Shown here: positions 33,011-44,389 of the stretch, piece by piece
Layout of the letters: each line of letters starts with the position of its first letter
Position numbering within the stretch: position 1 is the first letter of the stretch
Source: Scortum barcoo
Taxonomy: Eukaryota > Chordata > Actinopteri > Centrarchiformes > Terapontidae
Length of the DNA: 64,000 nt
Assembly: GCA_023238725.1 (NCBI GenBank)
Contig: CM041538.1
Span: forward strand, 4,036,380 to 4,100,379
Reading direction: 5' to 3'
Translations under genes and position numbers: made by a program
Notes under the pieces: model-generated
What the model saw: only the letters and a program-made list of their open reading frames with translations
Told to the model about the DNA's origin: nothing
The model's database searches: none

Positions 33011-34575
33011 TCTACACTCTGGAGTCACCTTAAATCCTAATGGAGTCACATTAAATTATACTTTATAGTAAATATTAAGTTGATTTAAATACATCTTGTT
33101 AAAAATAGTTTGCCTGAGTTATGTGTCTGACTGAAGTTATTTCTTATATATAAATGCTAAACACTGCCTTGCTGTAGCTCTTCATCTGTAAGGATTTTGT
33201 ATTTGTCTTTTGGATTTTTTTTTGGGGGGGGGGGCTACTTGGTAAAAGATTTTCTGACATTCTGTAGACCCAAACGACCCATAATGACCCATTTTTGTAA
33301 ACACTGTCATAAAGGTGTTAATTCAATATGTTTCAGCACCGAGGTCATTGTTACTGAAGGTGTTGTACTGGGCTGTGTTATATAGAGACATATTTCTAAT
33401 ATTCTCCCCTCCTCATCTGTGTAAATAAAACAGACAAAAAATAGGGATGTCAAAAAAAACAACAAAACAATATACACTAATATATAAGTATAATACAGCA
33501 AACTTTGATGTTAGTAATAACGAAAATGTACACATTTTTGACAATGTCACCAAAAACATTAATAAGGTCTTACAGGAAGAATTTATGGCAGGGCTGCTCA
33601 AGTGGCCACAAAAATGTTCTTTCATAAACCTGAATTAACATAGCTTTTTCTCATTTTAAAAGAATAGCAAAGACATACTTTTATCTTACATGGATGGGGT
33701 CACAATCATACGCATATTATGGGGGTCAAGAGGCAAATGGTTGGAAACCTCTCTGTTTAATTAATTACCAAAAATTTAGAAATCAGTTCACTTACTAACA
33801 ATTCAGATAAGAGATTAATTGTTTTGGTACTAACTTTATGAAATCCCACTTAACACCGAAGACCCACCAGCTCACAATTTATCAACTGCAGAAAGTTTAA
33901 AAGTAAATCCAGCTATTCACCAAGACCTCAGATTTTCATTAAAGTGTCCTTTAACACTTTTGAAATTCCAGGATTTTATGTAAGGAAGAGTTTGTCCCGT
34001 GGCACAACAAAAACACAGAAGCGTAAAAAGCTGCCGCATGTGTATTGACCTAAAAATCTCCAAGAGTATAAGAACCTTTTCTGGGAAACTTTTCTGCCAC
34101 AGGGGCCTCCTCCATTGCCCCGCTGTCCCGAAGTTAACGAGAAAACTCCGGCGGGATTTACCTCCCGTTGTTGCTGCTGCCCTGTGCTTGTCAGAGGAAA
34201 TGGAGGGGCTATGAATCTGACATGAAGAAGATAAGAGGTTAACAGGCCTAAAACAAGAGCTTGGTATATCCTTCATCAATCCCATATGTTTAGAGTGGGA
34301 GAGGCGAGGGGCAGAGGATTGGGATCTTTATTTTGTACAATTCTGACTCTGCTTCCAGGAGTGTTTCTAGCCTCCACACCCCCCTGCCCACACCCCCCCA
34401 TCTTGGAAATACACGTGCACAAACACACAGATAGCCTGCCCACACACACTTATACTCACACACATACACGCTGGGCAGAATGACAGCTCAGCTAGGTTGC
34501 GTGCGAGGGGCCCGAGCTGGTGTTGTGTGGTCTGTGTGTATGAGAGTATGTGGAAGGATCTGCGGAAAGGTCTGG

Positions 34576-34578
<3 letters not shown>

Positions 34579-34618
<40 letters not shown>

Positions 34619-34627
34619 GTGTGTGTG
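34579..34627. repeat. (GT)n microsatellite with one interruption
   Basis: GT run broken once by a GC at about 34613. A second, AC-phase run lies at 34782-34807. Confidence 0.95.
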
Positions 34628-34781
34628 GTCTGGGTGTGTGTCTCTCTGGCGCGGGCCTGGGGAGAGCCTGCTGACGGCTGGGATGAGAAAAGAGCCGCTG
34701 TGTTTACTTTACTCTGGGGCTGCTGTGCATGGACACGGGAACACTGCCCAGACCCCTCTCTGTAACACCAGCAAAGCGAGC

Positions 34782-34807
34782 GCACACACACACACACACA
34801 CACACAC
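34782..34807. repeat. (CA)13 microsatellite
   Basis: CA run in intron 1. Being complementary to the GT run 150 bases away, the two could pair in the transcript as a stem. Confidence 0.95.
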
Positions 34808-35188
34808 GCAAACCAAGTCACGCAGAAACTGAAGGGACTCTTGCACAAGTCTCATGTCACACACCATCACAAATACCCTGTAAACGAGGTAATAGAAACT
34901 ATAACTTTATACAGACCAGGGCCTAACTGAATCAATTTTTCATGATGGGGAAAGAGGTTTCTGAAGCTCAGATTGGAAACTTGCGAGGTGGACAGCATTT
35001 TCCATAAGAAGGATAAAGGTATTAACCTCTAGGGGGCATCCAAGGATCCCCATAAGATTACGCCCCACTTTCTTCCAGCGTGTCGAGCCGTATTGTACGG
35101 TGAAGGCCTAATTCAATCAATGACAATACACAACCAGATTTAGCCCCTTTTCTCTTGCTTGATTCTCTTCCAACCATGATGCTGTTAG

Positions 35189-35254
35189 CCCCCCCTCCCC
35201 CCCCTCTCTCTCTCTCCTCCCTCTCCTCTCTGACTCTCTCTCTGTCTGGTAATG
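35189..35254. repeat. C/T-rich low-complexity tract
   Basis: Plus-strand run of C homopolymers and CT dinucleotides; low complexity only. Confidence 0.85.
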
Positions 35255-36099
35255 GGGCTAAAAAGGCAGGTTTGTTTTCCTTGGAGGCTCACTAACAAAC
35301 AGCAGAGTTGGCTCTAATCTGTGTGGTAGCGGTGGAAGTCTGAGGCTTGGGATCTTCTTGCAGAGCTGCTAATAAGTGACAAGCCTTCCTTGGCTGTGCG
35401 CTGGCGTACGGAGATACAAAGGAAAGACTTTTCATTAAACAAATTCTAAACAAATCTGCTTGTCACATAAAACCATTCAATTTCCACATACTGAATTATG
35501 CCCCCAAAAATGCTGTGCTGAAGGGGCTGGGCTCGAGGGCAGCAATGCATGTCTTTTTCATAAAAAAGGAAGATTCAGTTCAGTCCCACTGTATTTGACG
35601 GTGTCATGCACACACCCAGATTTTCAGATTAGGACATGCGGTTGATTTTTCCCTGCTACTGTGGTTAATACAGGGTTTGTAGAGACAATGACAGCACACA
35701 ACGGAAAAAAAACATTTCATTATTCAAAATTACAATTCAGTGGTAAACTGTCTGACCCCTCAGAGGTGTTTGTTTCAAGCACACCGCAACAAAGTGGCCT
35801 GCAGGAAAGAACATTTACAGTAAACATACAGCTACATTTTCCATTTAGGATTAAAACATTTGAACTGATTTAAGCTGTGGTGAATATTATTGTTCAGTCT
35901 TTGCTGTGACCAAAAATAAAACATAAACATAAAGATGTATTTAAATGATTGAAAATAATGTGATTTATGTATAACATGTGTCAAACAGAAACATTTCTGT
36001 TTTTAATTACAATTTGCTTTAAATCATTAATTTGTATGACAGAATTTCTAATCAGCAAGACAGGATTCCTCTAAAAGTTGATTACCCCAACATAAAATT

Positions 36100-36400
36100 A
36101 CCTAGAGTTGAAACAGTTAGTTGAATAAACATAAATTTTGATAGAAAGAAAATAATCAGCACTAGTATTTGATGAAGTAATTTATAAAGCATTATTTTCT
36201 AAATTGCAGCTTCTCCAGTGTGAGGATTTTCTGCATTTCTAAGCTATATATCATTGTTAATAAAGACAAAATAAGAGATCTGATGCATCACTTTGTGCTC
36301 TGAGAATTTGTGATGGACATACTTCACTATTTTCTGAAAGTCTACACACTAAACAAGTTATGATGAATAAAAAAATAACCACCAGACTAACCAGAAAAGA
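36100..36400 (+). repeat. AATCGATTA-type interspersed repeat copy
   Basis: TTGCAGCTTCTCCAGTGTGA, GGATTTTCTGCATTTCTAAG, GCTCTGAGAATTTGTGATGG and CACTATTTTCTGAAAGTCTA appear in the family's forward order. Confidence 0.65.
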
Positions 36401-36667
36401 TAGCTACCTGGTTCAAATCAGGGAGCTTTGTTAGAACGTCACACCACTTTCATTCTCTCATTTCTTTTTAGCTTCCACAGTTTACCATCAAATGAAGATA
36501 AACCAGAGACCAACAACGGGTCTGGATGACAAGATTCTTAATAGTCTTTTAAATAAGACACCAAAATCCATTGCCAGGGGTTGTCACCTCCACTTCCTAC
36601 ACAACAAGTCTGACCTCTGGTTAGCTCTTTACTTCAGCAGCTTCAGAACATGACAAACTATCTGCAG

Positions 36668-36687
36668 CACACACACACACACACACA
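36668..36687. repeat. (CA)10 microsatellite
   Basis: Short CA run; GT-rich sequence at 36781-36810 is complementary to it. Confidence 0.9.
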
Positions 36688-36910
36688 GCCGTATGACTAT
36701 CTCATGAATAAAGCGTTCATACCTTGGATCATATGCTGCTCTGAGCTCAAAGGTGAATCGTATATGGCAGTGATTGGCAAGTGTGCGTGTGTGTAAGTGT
36801 GTGTGTGTAAGGGAGAGTGTAATGGGTTTAGGGGGCCACAAAGGAACCCATTTAGACAGTTCATCACCTTCACCCTCCTCCGTCTCCCATCAGCAGCTAA
36901 GCCCCCTCCC

Positions 36911-36911
<1 letters not shown>

Positions 36912-36954
<43 letters not shown>

Positions 36955-36959
36955 CACAC
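36912..36959. repeat. (CA)n microsatellite
   Basis: CA run with one GCA interruption near 36948. Confidence 0.95.
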
Positions 36960-37794
36960 TATTTCACTCTGTGCTCCCCAACATTATACAAACACCAGAT
37001 TCCATCAAATACCCCCCACCTCCTCTGAATGGACAGAGTGGGCCAAACATCACCCAGTTCTGAGATGAGTGGTCTGATCACACGGGCTGGGCGAAGCTTT
37101 GAACAATCTTCCACAGTGTTCGCTCACACCCAGGCCACCACGCGCCTCTAAGTTGTGGAGAGGGAAATGACGCTGATGGCCAAAAATTGACCATAATGTG
37201 TGTCAACTGGATCATCTTTCAAATAACTGGATCATAAATAACATGAACGTTGCAAACAGATGCTGCAACCACTGTCCAGACACCGAGTTCCTCCACAATG
37301 ACTCAGCTTCTCCTGACATGCAGCTGGTTTATGTAGAGTCTTTCGTGACAGAGAAAGAGGACAGAGTGATCAGATGTGTGCCTCTGGCTTACTATCCGAC
37401 CATCATGATGTCTGCCCACAGGCTCTGTTATCTTTAGGCCTGTCTGTTTGTTTGTTTGTTTGTCAGTCTCAAGTGCTTTTCAGAGTTAGGCCTAGCGAAG
37501 TGGAGTCCCCAATTTCCCATATAAAAACCCTGGAACAATAAACAGAAATATGAAGTATAGGCCTGCAGATGCAGGAAAATGTTTTTACAGGATTAAGAGA
37601 CTGGAGACAGGCGGCTTTGCCCAGTGACCTGGCGAAATGAAGAGATTTGAACCCTCATGAGCTAGGCTCTCTAAAACTGCTGCTTTACATACAAAACACA
37701 TTATCAGCGTGAGAACGGTCTTCACAGTCACATACTATCATAAACTAGAAAAACACTGTTGTTTACTATACAAAATCAACACTTTTATTTAGAG

Positions 37795-38440
37795 TTTTAA
37801 CGAATTGATATTATCAATGAATAGGGACTAACCTGCCAATTATTTCTCAATTAGTCATAAATTATTCGTTCAAGAAAGCATCAGACATGGACAAATGTCC
37901 ATACTCATTTAACAGAGTCCAAGTTAAGTGCTCATTGTGTCTGGTCAACAGTCCAGAACCAGAAAACATTCAATTTACTATCAGGGATGTTTAAGAACTA
38001 AACAATTAAATAAATACTGAAACTGCTACAGAATAATTTTCTGACATCTAAAATGATTAACAAGCGTTGTAAAATATTTAAAGTTTAAAAAAGCAGAAAT
38101 GTGATGTTTTAAAATTACTCACTTTTTGCACAACAAAATCATCTGAATGGTATTCAATTTGCAACATAAAACAAAGAAAATCCTCATATTTGACAAGGTG
38201 GAACCAGCACATCGTTGAAATTTTTTGCCAACTACAAGACATAATCAGTTACCAAAATTTGCTCATGCTGCTCATTACTATTCTGGAAACTGACTATTTA
38301 AATAATAAAAAAATGACAATAATTTCTAATTAAAATGATCATTTGCTGCCTAAAATGTCAGAAAATAGTTAAATATCCAGTCCTCTGTTTCTCATATTGT
38401 CTTAAAATTCAAACTAATGACTAATGTGACTAATTGTTTA
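37795..38440 (-). repeat. cluster of AATCGATTA-type repeat fragments
   Basis: Two or three fragments in reverse order follow one another: CAATTATTTCTCAATTAGTC with CAACAGTCCAGAACCAGAAA (37840-37990), AATCCTCATATTTGACAAGG with GGAACCAGCACATCG (38160-38215), and AAAATGTCAGAAAATAGTTA (38350 onward). Nested or tandem insertion of old copies is likely. Confidence 0.6.
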
Positions 38441-39464
38441 AATAAGCCTGAATCTTTCCTGGACCTGACTGCATTCATTTGAGTTTGTCTCTTCGAACTG
38501 TGACCTGTTTTCCCAGCCCAAAGCTCTGCTGTCTGTCTGTCCAGGTCTGACTGGGTCACAGAAACCGTACTGTGAAAACCAGTGGCCCAGCACGCCTGTC
38601 AGCAGGGGAGGAGGCTACCAGGTGGGGCAGACTGCGGAGGGCAGACGGGGGTGAGAGAGAAGTGGCGCTTCGCAAACAAGGCTTGGCCTGACCCCCGTCG
38701 CTTGATTCACCCAAAGTCTACGAAGTAGCGGCACTGAGGAAAAGCCTCAAAAGAAAAAACACAACCCACCACAGTCCACCAAAACAAACAAGCAGGGCCA
38801 CCCAAATTTTTCAATTAGAGCCCCAGGAGGGGGGCAGGAAATGGATCAGTGTAGCCCCCCCCCGCCATGCTCCAGCCAAGCAGCACTGACTTTGGGGAAG
38901 AGGGAGATACACAGAGGTCTGTGGGCTCTCACTGAAGGGCTGAGGACTTCCTGGCGTGGATGTCAACACAGTGATGGAGGAGCTCAATGACAACTTATTC
39001 CAGTGACACGGCGCCTGTCTGCAATCGACCTGTCAATCAATTAAACTCATTCGTTCTCTCATATATAATGAATCAGTTGAACAAACACACACGGTTAGGT
39101 GTCGTTTACCCCTGAAAAAACCTATTTAAAGAAAGTATGTTATAACAATATTTGACAAAAGTACACAACAGTAGGGATTATAGAGGCTTAGACTCTGTTC
39201 GGTTTGAAAACACTCCACTAAATGAGACAGAGCTGAGACTGTCTATATCACAAAATGGAGGACTTAAGGGTTTTTGAAGTAAGTAATATTTTAACCTCAA
39301 GACCTACTAGAAAACAACTCTGTGCTTCCGTGGTTGAAGTGCAACATACTTGATCTAACATTTCTAAAGCAAAAGAAGCTGAGTGCACATTATAACTGCT
39401 GTGGTTCCTATAAACAAACACTTTTTAAACACCAAACTTGAATCTGATATGCCAAAAAAACATC

Positions 39465-39560
39465 TAGGGCTGAACAATTAATCGAAATGTCCAAATCGCA
39501 ACATAACAATAGGTGCAATTTCCAGATTGCAGGAATTTTTTGATCAAGGTAAAATGTGTC
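39465..39560 (+). repeat. second type of interspersed repeat fragment
   Basis: Begins AGGGCTGAACAATTAATCGA and continues with AATCGCAACATAACAATAGG and TGCAATTTCCAGATTGCAGG, a pattern common at the ends of dispersed fish repeats. Fragment only. Confidence 0.5.
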
Positions 39561-39829
39561 ACAACATATAATTATAAATAAGGCATTGTGGTGTTGAAAG
39601 AGGTGCCCCGTCGTGCAAATCATATTCTCCAGATGTAGGGGAGATGCTTGTTCAAACAAACCCCAGCAAAAAATCACATCATCATCATTTTTGGGGGGGA
39701 GAAAATGAAAAAACAACCCCCCCCCAAAAAAAAAACAAAAAAAAAAACAACAACAAAACTCTCAACTGTCATCAAAAATGATTTTTCAAGCAAAATTGCT
39801 TAAAATTTCAGACGTTGCTTTTTTTGCCA

Positions 39830-40030
39830 CATATGATGGCAAAATTTATATCTTTGGATTTTTAACATAAAACAAGCATGTTCAATCATCTCCTTAATTA
39901 TTACAAGGTTTTTTCCAGTATTTTCTGATATTCTATGGACAAAATCATTGATAAATTAATCCTGAAAATAATAATTATCGATTAAATAAAGTTTAATCGA
40001 TAATGAAAAGAAATGTTAGTTGCAGCCCAA
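39830..40030 (+). repeat. AATCGATTA-type interspersed repeat, 3' end
   Basis: Contains ATTTTCTGATATTCTATGGA, ATTATCGATTAAATAAAG, TTTAATCGATAATG and ends GTTAGTTGCAGCCC, the typical end of the family. Confidence 0.7.
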
Positions 40031-41575
40031 TTGCACGTTTCACAAGAAACTCTCTTAAAGAAGAGAGTCAACAACTCCTTCATAAACCTCTTTCATATTT
40101 TCAAATTAATGGCAGCTTAAAACACAGGAGCTAAAGTATTTCAGTGTCTATAAGCTTTTTTCACTGACATGTAATTAAGCCTCTTCAAATGAGAGATAAG
40201 CACACGGTTTGCGGGAAAAATCATGCACACTTCAACACAGCTTAAATCAGCAAACTGAGACAATGTTACACTAAAAAAAATAACAAGACCATTACTGCAG
40301 TGAAGGACAGATCTCCAGTTTGCTAGAAGAAGCTGACAGATGGATGCTGATGATAAGCGAATATCTTGGTTCAGTACAGATAATCATTGGACTTTGTATG
40401 ACAGTCATGGCTGTGAGACAAGGTTGAAAACTGTATGTAATCAGTTGCTTAATGAAACATTAGGGTTGATTGGGCATTAAACATAAACCCACAATCAGTG
40501 AAGTAGGGATACTTTAACAACTTGTGTTTTAAAAATCTCATTTACAGTATTCTAATGTTTATTCTCCTCAAAGTGTTTTCAAATTAGTGACGACCGCCTC
40601 TCTGAGTTATACGAGGTCATCTGGTGTGATCATCTTCTTTCTTTTTTTTCACTCCTGTCTGTAAACATAAAACAGTTTCCAAGTATAAGCAAGGTGTTAA
40701 GTCCAATACATTTTCTATGTTTGTTTTGAGCCCTTCATAGGCAATCAGTATTTCTTTTTTCTTTCTTTCTGGTAATAAGGAAGTTAATTCATTTGTTTTA
40801 GTTGGAATAGACCACTCAATGTTTATAGTGGTCGGGAGAGAAATCACTGTTTTACTATTGCAGTCTCTGTTTCAAGTTACCACAATCACACTATTGTAAT
40901 CGCTTCACTTGATGTGAGAGCTGTAGAGATGTATCTGATCTGAATCAGGGAATACACACCCTTAAATTACAAACACACCAACATGATTTATCAGTAGTAA
41001 TCAGGATGTAGTTTTTGGGACTGTAGAAGCGTCATATTTGAGTGCTAAATAAGATGTATAGAAAAAATGTGAGCATTATGTATAGTATGTGTGCAACATT
41101 AAGAGGTTATACAATCAGTGACCATGGCGAGATAAACAATAAGTAAGTTTAAGAAGCACTAATGTGCCGAATTTACCAAAGGACGTTACCGACTGTGAAA
41201 AAATATTCAAATATGATTTCCTCCACAAACAACCAAACATCGTCTTTAAATTGACAGATATTTCAATTGAGTTTGGTTGCTCTGAAATGGCGCAAGATGC
41301 AAATATCTGTTTTTACATCCATCTGAACAAGCTCTCGGTCGTTTTAAAGACAGAGACTCCAGCTGTGTTGATGGATTTAACATCTAATGTTGTTAGCATC
41401 AGGCTAACCAGCGTTTTCAACCTATCCCGTTATAAAGGAAGAGTTAGCACCGGCTGTCAATTGTTCGTCGTAATTTTACAAACTGCGTAAATTATCACCT
41501 GTCCTACAACAACTACCTGGACTCTACCTCAAAAAATTTAGGAAGGAATCATCTTAAATGAAAATGACAACTTAC

Positions 41576-41640
41576 AGGTTACAGCAGCTCGACTGCAGCG
41601 TCCGCTTCCTGTATCATGTGACTACTTCCGGTTTTCGGTT
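41576..41640 (-). other. exoc2: exoc2 exon 1, non-coding 5' UTR (right edge approximate)
   Basis: On the minus strand the sequence ends in CT|GTAAGT, a near-perfect donor (intron begins at 41575). It lies directly beneath ETS and E-box motifs typical of a housekeeping start site. No ATG in this stretch opens a frame into exon 2, so it would be untranslated. The acceptor of exon 2 at 31572 requires an upstream exon, and this is the best candidate I can see. The transcription start is inferred and could be anywhere within about 41600-41650; other 5' exons in the 10-kb intron are possible. Confidence 0.55.
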
Positions 41641-41670
41641 TTCAGACACAGCCTTCAGAATAAAATAAGT
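41600..41670 (-). promoter_or_regulatory. exoc2: candidate exoc2 core promoter: ETS site and E-box
   Basis: The plus strand contains CATGTGAC (TFE/USF-type E-box) at about 41615-41622, followed closely by ACTTCCGG, the classic ETS/GABPA/ELK site, at about 41623-41632. ETS sites within a few tens of bases of the start are common in TATA-less housekeeping promoters. No TATA box is evident on the minus strand. A pentanucleotide array begins about 40 bp further upstream. Function is inferred from motifs and from the adjacent strong donor site. Confidence 0.5.
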
Positions 41671-41671
41671 T

Positions 41672-41816
41672 CAAGTAAAGTAAAGCAAAGTAAAGTAAAG
41701 TAAAGCAAAGTAAAGTAAAGTAAAGCAAAGTAAAGTAAAGTAAAGTAAAATAATGTAAAGTAAAGTAAAGTAAAGTAAAATAATGTAAAGTAAAGTAAAG
41801 TAAAGTAAAATAATGT
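41672..41816. repeat. (AAAGT)n pentanucleotide array with higher-order units
   Basis: About 29 pentamers immediately upstream of the exoc2 promoter. From 41681 to 41740 a 20-bp unit (TAAAGCAAAGTAAAGTAAAG) repeats three times; from 41731 a 30-bp unit with an AAAATAATG variant repeats about three times. Fragments of the same pentamer occur near 16683-16718 and 28650-28672. Confidence 0.95.
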
Positions 41817-41929
41817 ATGCATGTAATTAGCCAATTTCCTTATTAAAAAAAGATGTATTTATTTAATAAATTAAATAAATAAAAAATATTTATAATTTAT
41901 AAATATTATTAATATTTATTTATACTTGT

Positions 41930-42245
41930 ACCTACAGCTTTAGTAGTTTCTATTAAGTATTCTTTTTACTCCATTACATCCATGTGACATTTGTAGGTAC
42001 TCTACAGTAAGTAGAGAGTAGAATAATTATGTACTGTAATAGAAAGGGGCCATTCATGATGAGAGCTTTTAATTTTGATGCTTAAATTGTATTTAGCTCA
42101 TAATACTGCTGCAAGTTTACTTGATTACTTGAAATTTTGAATACTGGTCATGCTATTGCGACAGCGCATTTTTGAATTGTGGTATTGTTACCTTTGCTTA
42201 CATAAAGAGTCTGAATACTTCTACCACTACAACCTTGCAGACATC
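41930..42245. repeat. degenerate AAGTAAAAGTA-type interspersed repeat
   Basis: Includes TACTTGTACCTACAGCTTTA, TTTTTACTCCATTACATC, CTCATAATACTGCTGCAAGT and AGAGTCTGAATACTTCTACC, a block order I recognise from a common fish repeat with simple ACTT/AAGT-rich ends. Related pieces are at 51925, 52735 and 61255. Confidence 0.55.
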
Positions 42246-42534
42246 CTACTGCTACATAATACTAACTATCTTAACAGATGGATCCACTATCTGGATGGAT
42301 TTCTTCATATTATTTAAATTTAACATACCTCCTTGTTTAGTGGGTTGTTGGTTCTGCATCTCTGTCTTGAAGGTACTTTTTAAGAATTACTGGATATATT
42401 GATGTGCTGTAACAAGATCTAATGATCTGTTTGATCTCAGAGTCATCTGGTTTGTGCAAAGAGTGGATGTAAAACTAAATGCAGCAAAAACATCATTATT
42501 ACCCTGCATGCTTCTCTGAAGTGTTAGATGTCTT
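42246..42534. other. intergenic, nothing recognised
   Basis: Unique AT-rich sequence upstream of exoc2. Confidence 0.6.
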
Positions 42535-42800
42535 TTGTGTGAGAGGTCTGAGGCCCAGTGGGAGCTTAGCTTCTTTCCTCATTTCTCTTTTCACGGTGCA
42601 TCACTGAGGTATTTCCACTTGTTCTGGGAAAGGCGCAGCATCATTAGAAATGCAACAGAGACCACCCAGGAACACACTAGAACACCGATACCATTACATT
42701 TATCTCACCAAATTGTGCGGGGCAGAAAGAATTTCTCTGATAAGGCAAGGCCCAATCCCCAGGGAAACCATATTGTCCAATTAGACAGGGTAATCTGATA
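42535..42800. promoter_or_regulatory. candidate conserved non-coding element
   Basis: Repeat-free block of balanced composition about 0.9 kb upstream of the exoc2 start. It includes a GATA-like TCTGATAAGG, CCCAATCCCCAGGGAAACC and a homeodomain-type CCAATTAGACAG with a few stops (87-codon open frame). Texture suggests selection, but no alignment is available. Confidence 0.3.
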
Positions 42801-43009
42801 ACTGAGGGATCAAACTGTGACTTGGGAGTTTGCACACATGTTGATGCAACACAGGGGCTGTTTGCCTATATAAACATTAACTTACAGCAATGATGCTGGA
42901 AGATTTTGATCTTGGTCTCAGTGGTACAGCCTATGCCAATGAGAACATCAGTGGTATATCACACATACCAGCTGGTGAATCTACAAATGAATGGGTTATG
43001 TGGTGCATG

Positions 43010-43140
43010 TGTCATCTTTTAAGCTAAGCTAACCAGCTGCTTCTTATATTTTCACATTTAATGTACAGATATGTGAGTGGTATTGATCTTCTCATCAAGT
43101 TGGGACAGCAAACAAGTGTATTTGACAAAATGTTAAACTT
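43010..43140 (+). repeat. interspersed repeat with AAGCTAAGCTAACC core
   Basis: AAGCTAAGCTAACCAGCTGC, then GAGTGGTATTGATCTTCTCA and AAGTGTATTTGACAAAATGT, a block order I recognise from a very common percomorph repeat. A second copy is at 58285. Confidence 0.7.
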
Positions 43141-43988
43141 TTACTTTAAACAACTATACCCTCTGCTGACAATACTCTCATTTGGCAAGGAACACGTGGT
43201 GGCACATTGTGTTTTTAAATAGCCCAGACAGGTGTCCCAGGTGTGCTCCTGATGGGACACTGCTGGTGCCTTGATCCTTGCTGTGACCCCCAACCTTCTG
43301 TAATCCACATCCCGTAATGGCACATGCTGCGCTGGCACCACTGCTCATCCCTGAACCCTATTGTTCATTGTTTGTCTTCTCCAGTTTTTTCCCATGGGCC
43401 CCTGGCCAGTGAGAGGAAAAGGTCACTGTAAATATTACACTGAAATCCTCCCTCCCTCCCATAGAGCTCCTGAAGATGGAACAGGCGACCAGTGGGTGAG
43501 CACTTCCTTCCTGCGCAGGGCATTTCAACTGTAAGACATCAAACAAGTATGAATCCCTCAATGTCAAAGATCGCTGCAGTGAGATCATATGCTCAGTGTT
43601 GATATTACAATAACCTGGGCAGGTCTCAGCTCTTTGTGAAGCACATCAGATAGCACAATCTCAGTATCTCAATATGTGGCTCCATGTGCCATCAAAATGC
43701 AATTTATCAAGAAAACCGTGTGGAAGACATGAAATACTTCAGTTTTCTCATTAAAGGAATGTTATCCCCATCTATCACTGCTCTTTAGTCAGTCTCTGTA
43801 TCTGTTAAATGACCAAAAATATGTTCTTAATGACAAAGCATGAATTCAATCCCTGCTTGTATTTTGCATCAAATAAAATACACAAAATATGGATTCCATG
43901 TGAAATTAAGTGAGGCTTAGCAACCCCTGACCCATGTGTGGCTAATCACTTGCCTGTAGCACTGCTGTTAATATAAGAGAGGGAGATT
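43141..43988. other. intergenic, nothing recognised
   Basis: Unique sequence; no gene, RNA or clear repeat. Confidence 0.6.
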
Positions 43989-44250
43989 TTAAATAAACCC
44001 ATGATATTTGGGTTTGTTTTGCTTCTGAGTGGCGATCTTACTCCCGCTGTTCCCCTTTCCAGGAGGAGTCCAGTTCCCTGGGCTCACATTTTGGGCTCCA
44101 GAAATCCTGGCCTGTGCCAGGCTTAGCTTGGAAAAGCATCCAGATGAACACAATGGAAGAGGGAGAGTTAAGAGGAACAGAGAGCCTTTCAGTCTGAGTG
44201 CTGACACATTGCTTAACACAGTGGCTGGATAACACGACCAAGACATGGAT
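43989..44250. promoter_or_regulatory. candidate conserved non-coding element
   Basis: Complex, GC-balanced block free of repeats with open frames on both strands (up to 85 codons), none with a recognisable domain. TTCCCTGGGCTCACATTTTG and GGCCTGTGCCAGGCTTAGC are its most structured parts, the latter containing a palindromic TGCCA-like centre. Low-confidence call from texture. Confidence 0.25.
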
Positions 44251-44389
44251 GGAGAGATGAAGGGGGGAGTACAGGAATGATTTTTACAACAAGGTGGAGA
44301 AACATAATCTGATACACTTCTGATGATATCTCTCCTGTGATACTGAGAGTTAGTTTACCCATATTACAGAAAATAAACATATTTTTCAC

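Larger units (their letters stand above)
31573..41575 (-). other. exoc2 intron 1, 10 kb
   Basis: Long first intron between the non-coding exon and the ATG exon. It holds at least five degraded interspersed repeats (32835-40030), CA/TG microsatellites near 34.6, 34.8, 36.7 and 36.9 kb, and two GC-richer complex blocks at about 32350-32590 and 34060-34560 that could be regulatory or alternative 5' exons. First introns of this size often carry regulatory sequence; no coding exon was found here. Confidence 0.6.

Noticed and set aside
36408..36425. GGTTCAAATC resembling a tRNA B box
   Set aside because: No cloverleaf or A box can be drawn around it.
31573..41575. An intronic HUS1B-like retrogene as near mammalian EXOC2
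   Set aside because: No open frame with HUS1 similarity in any exoc2 intron here.
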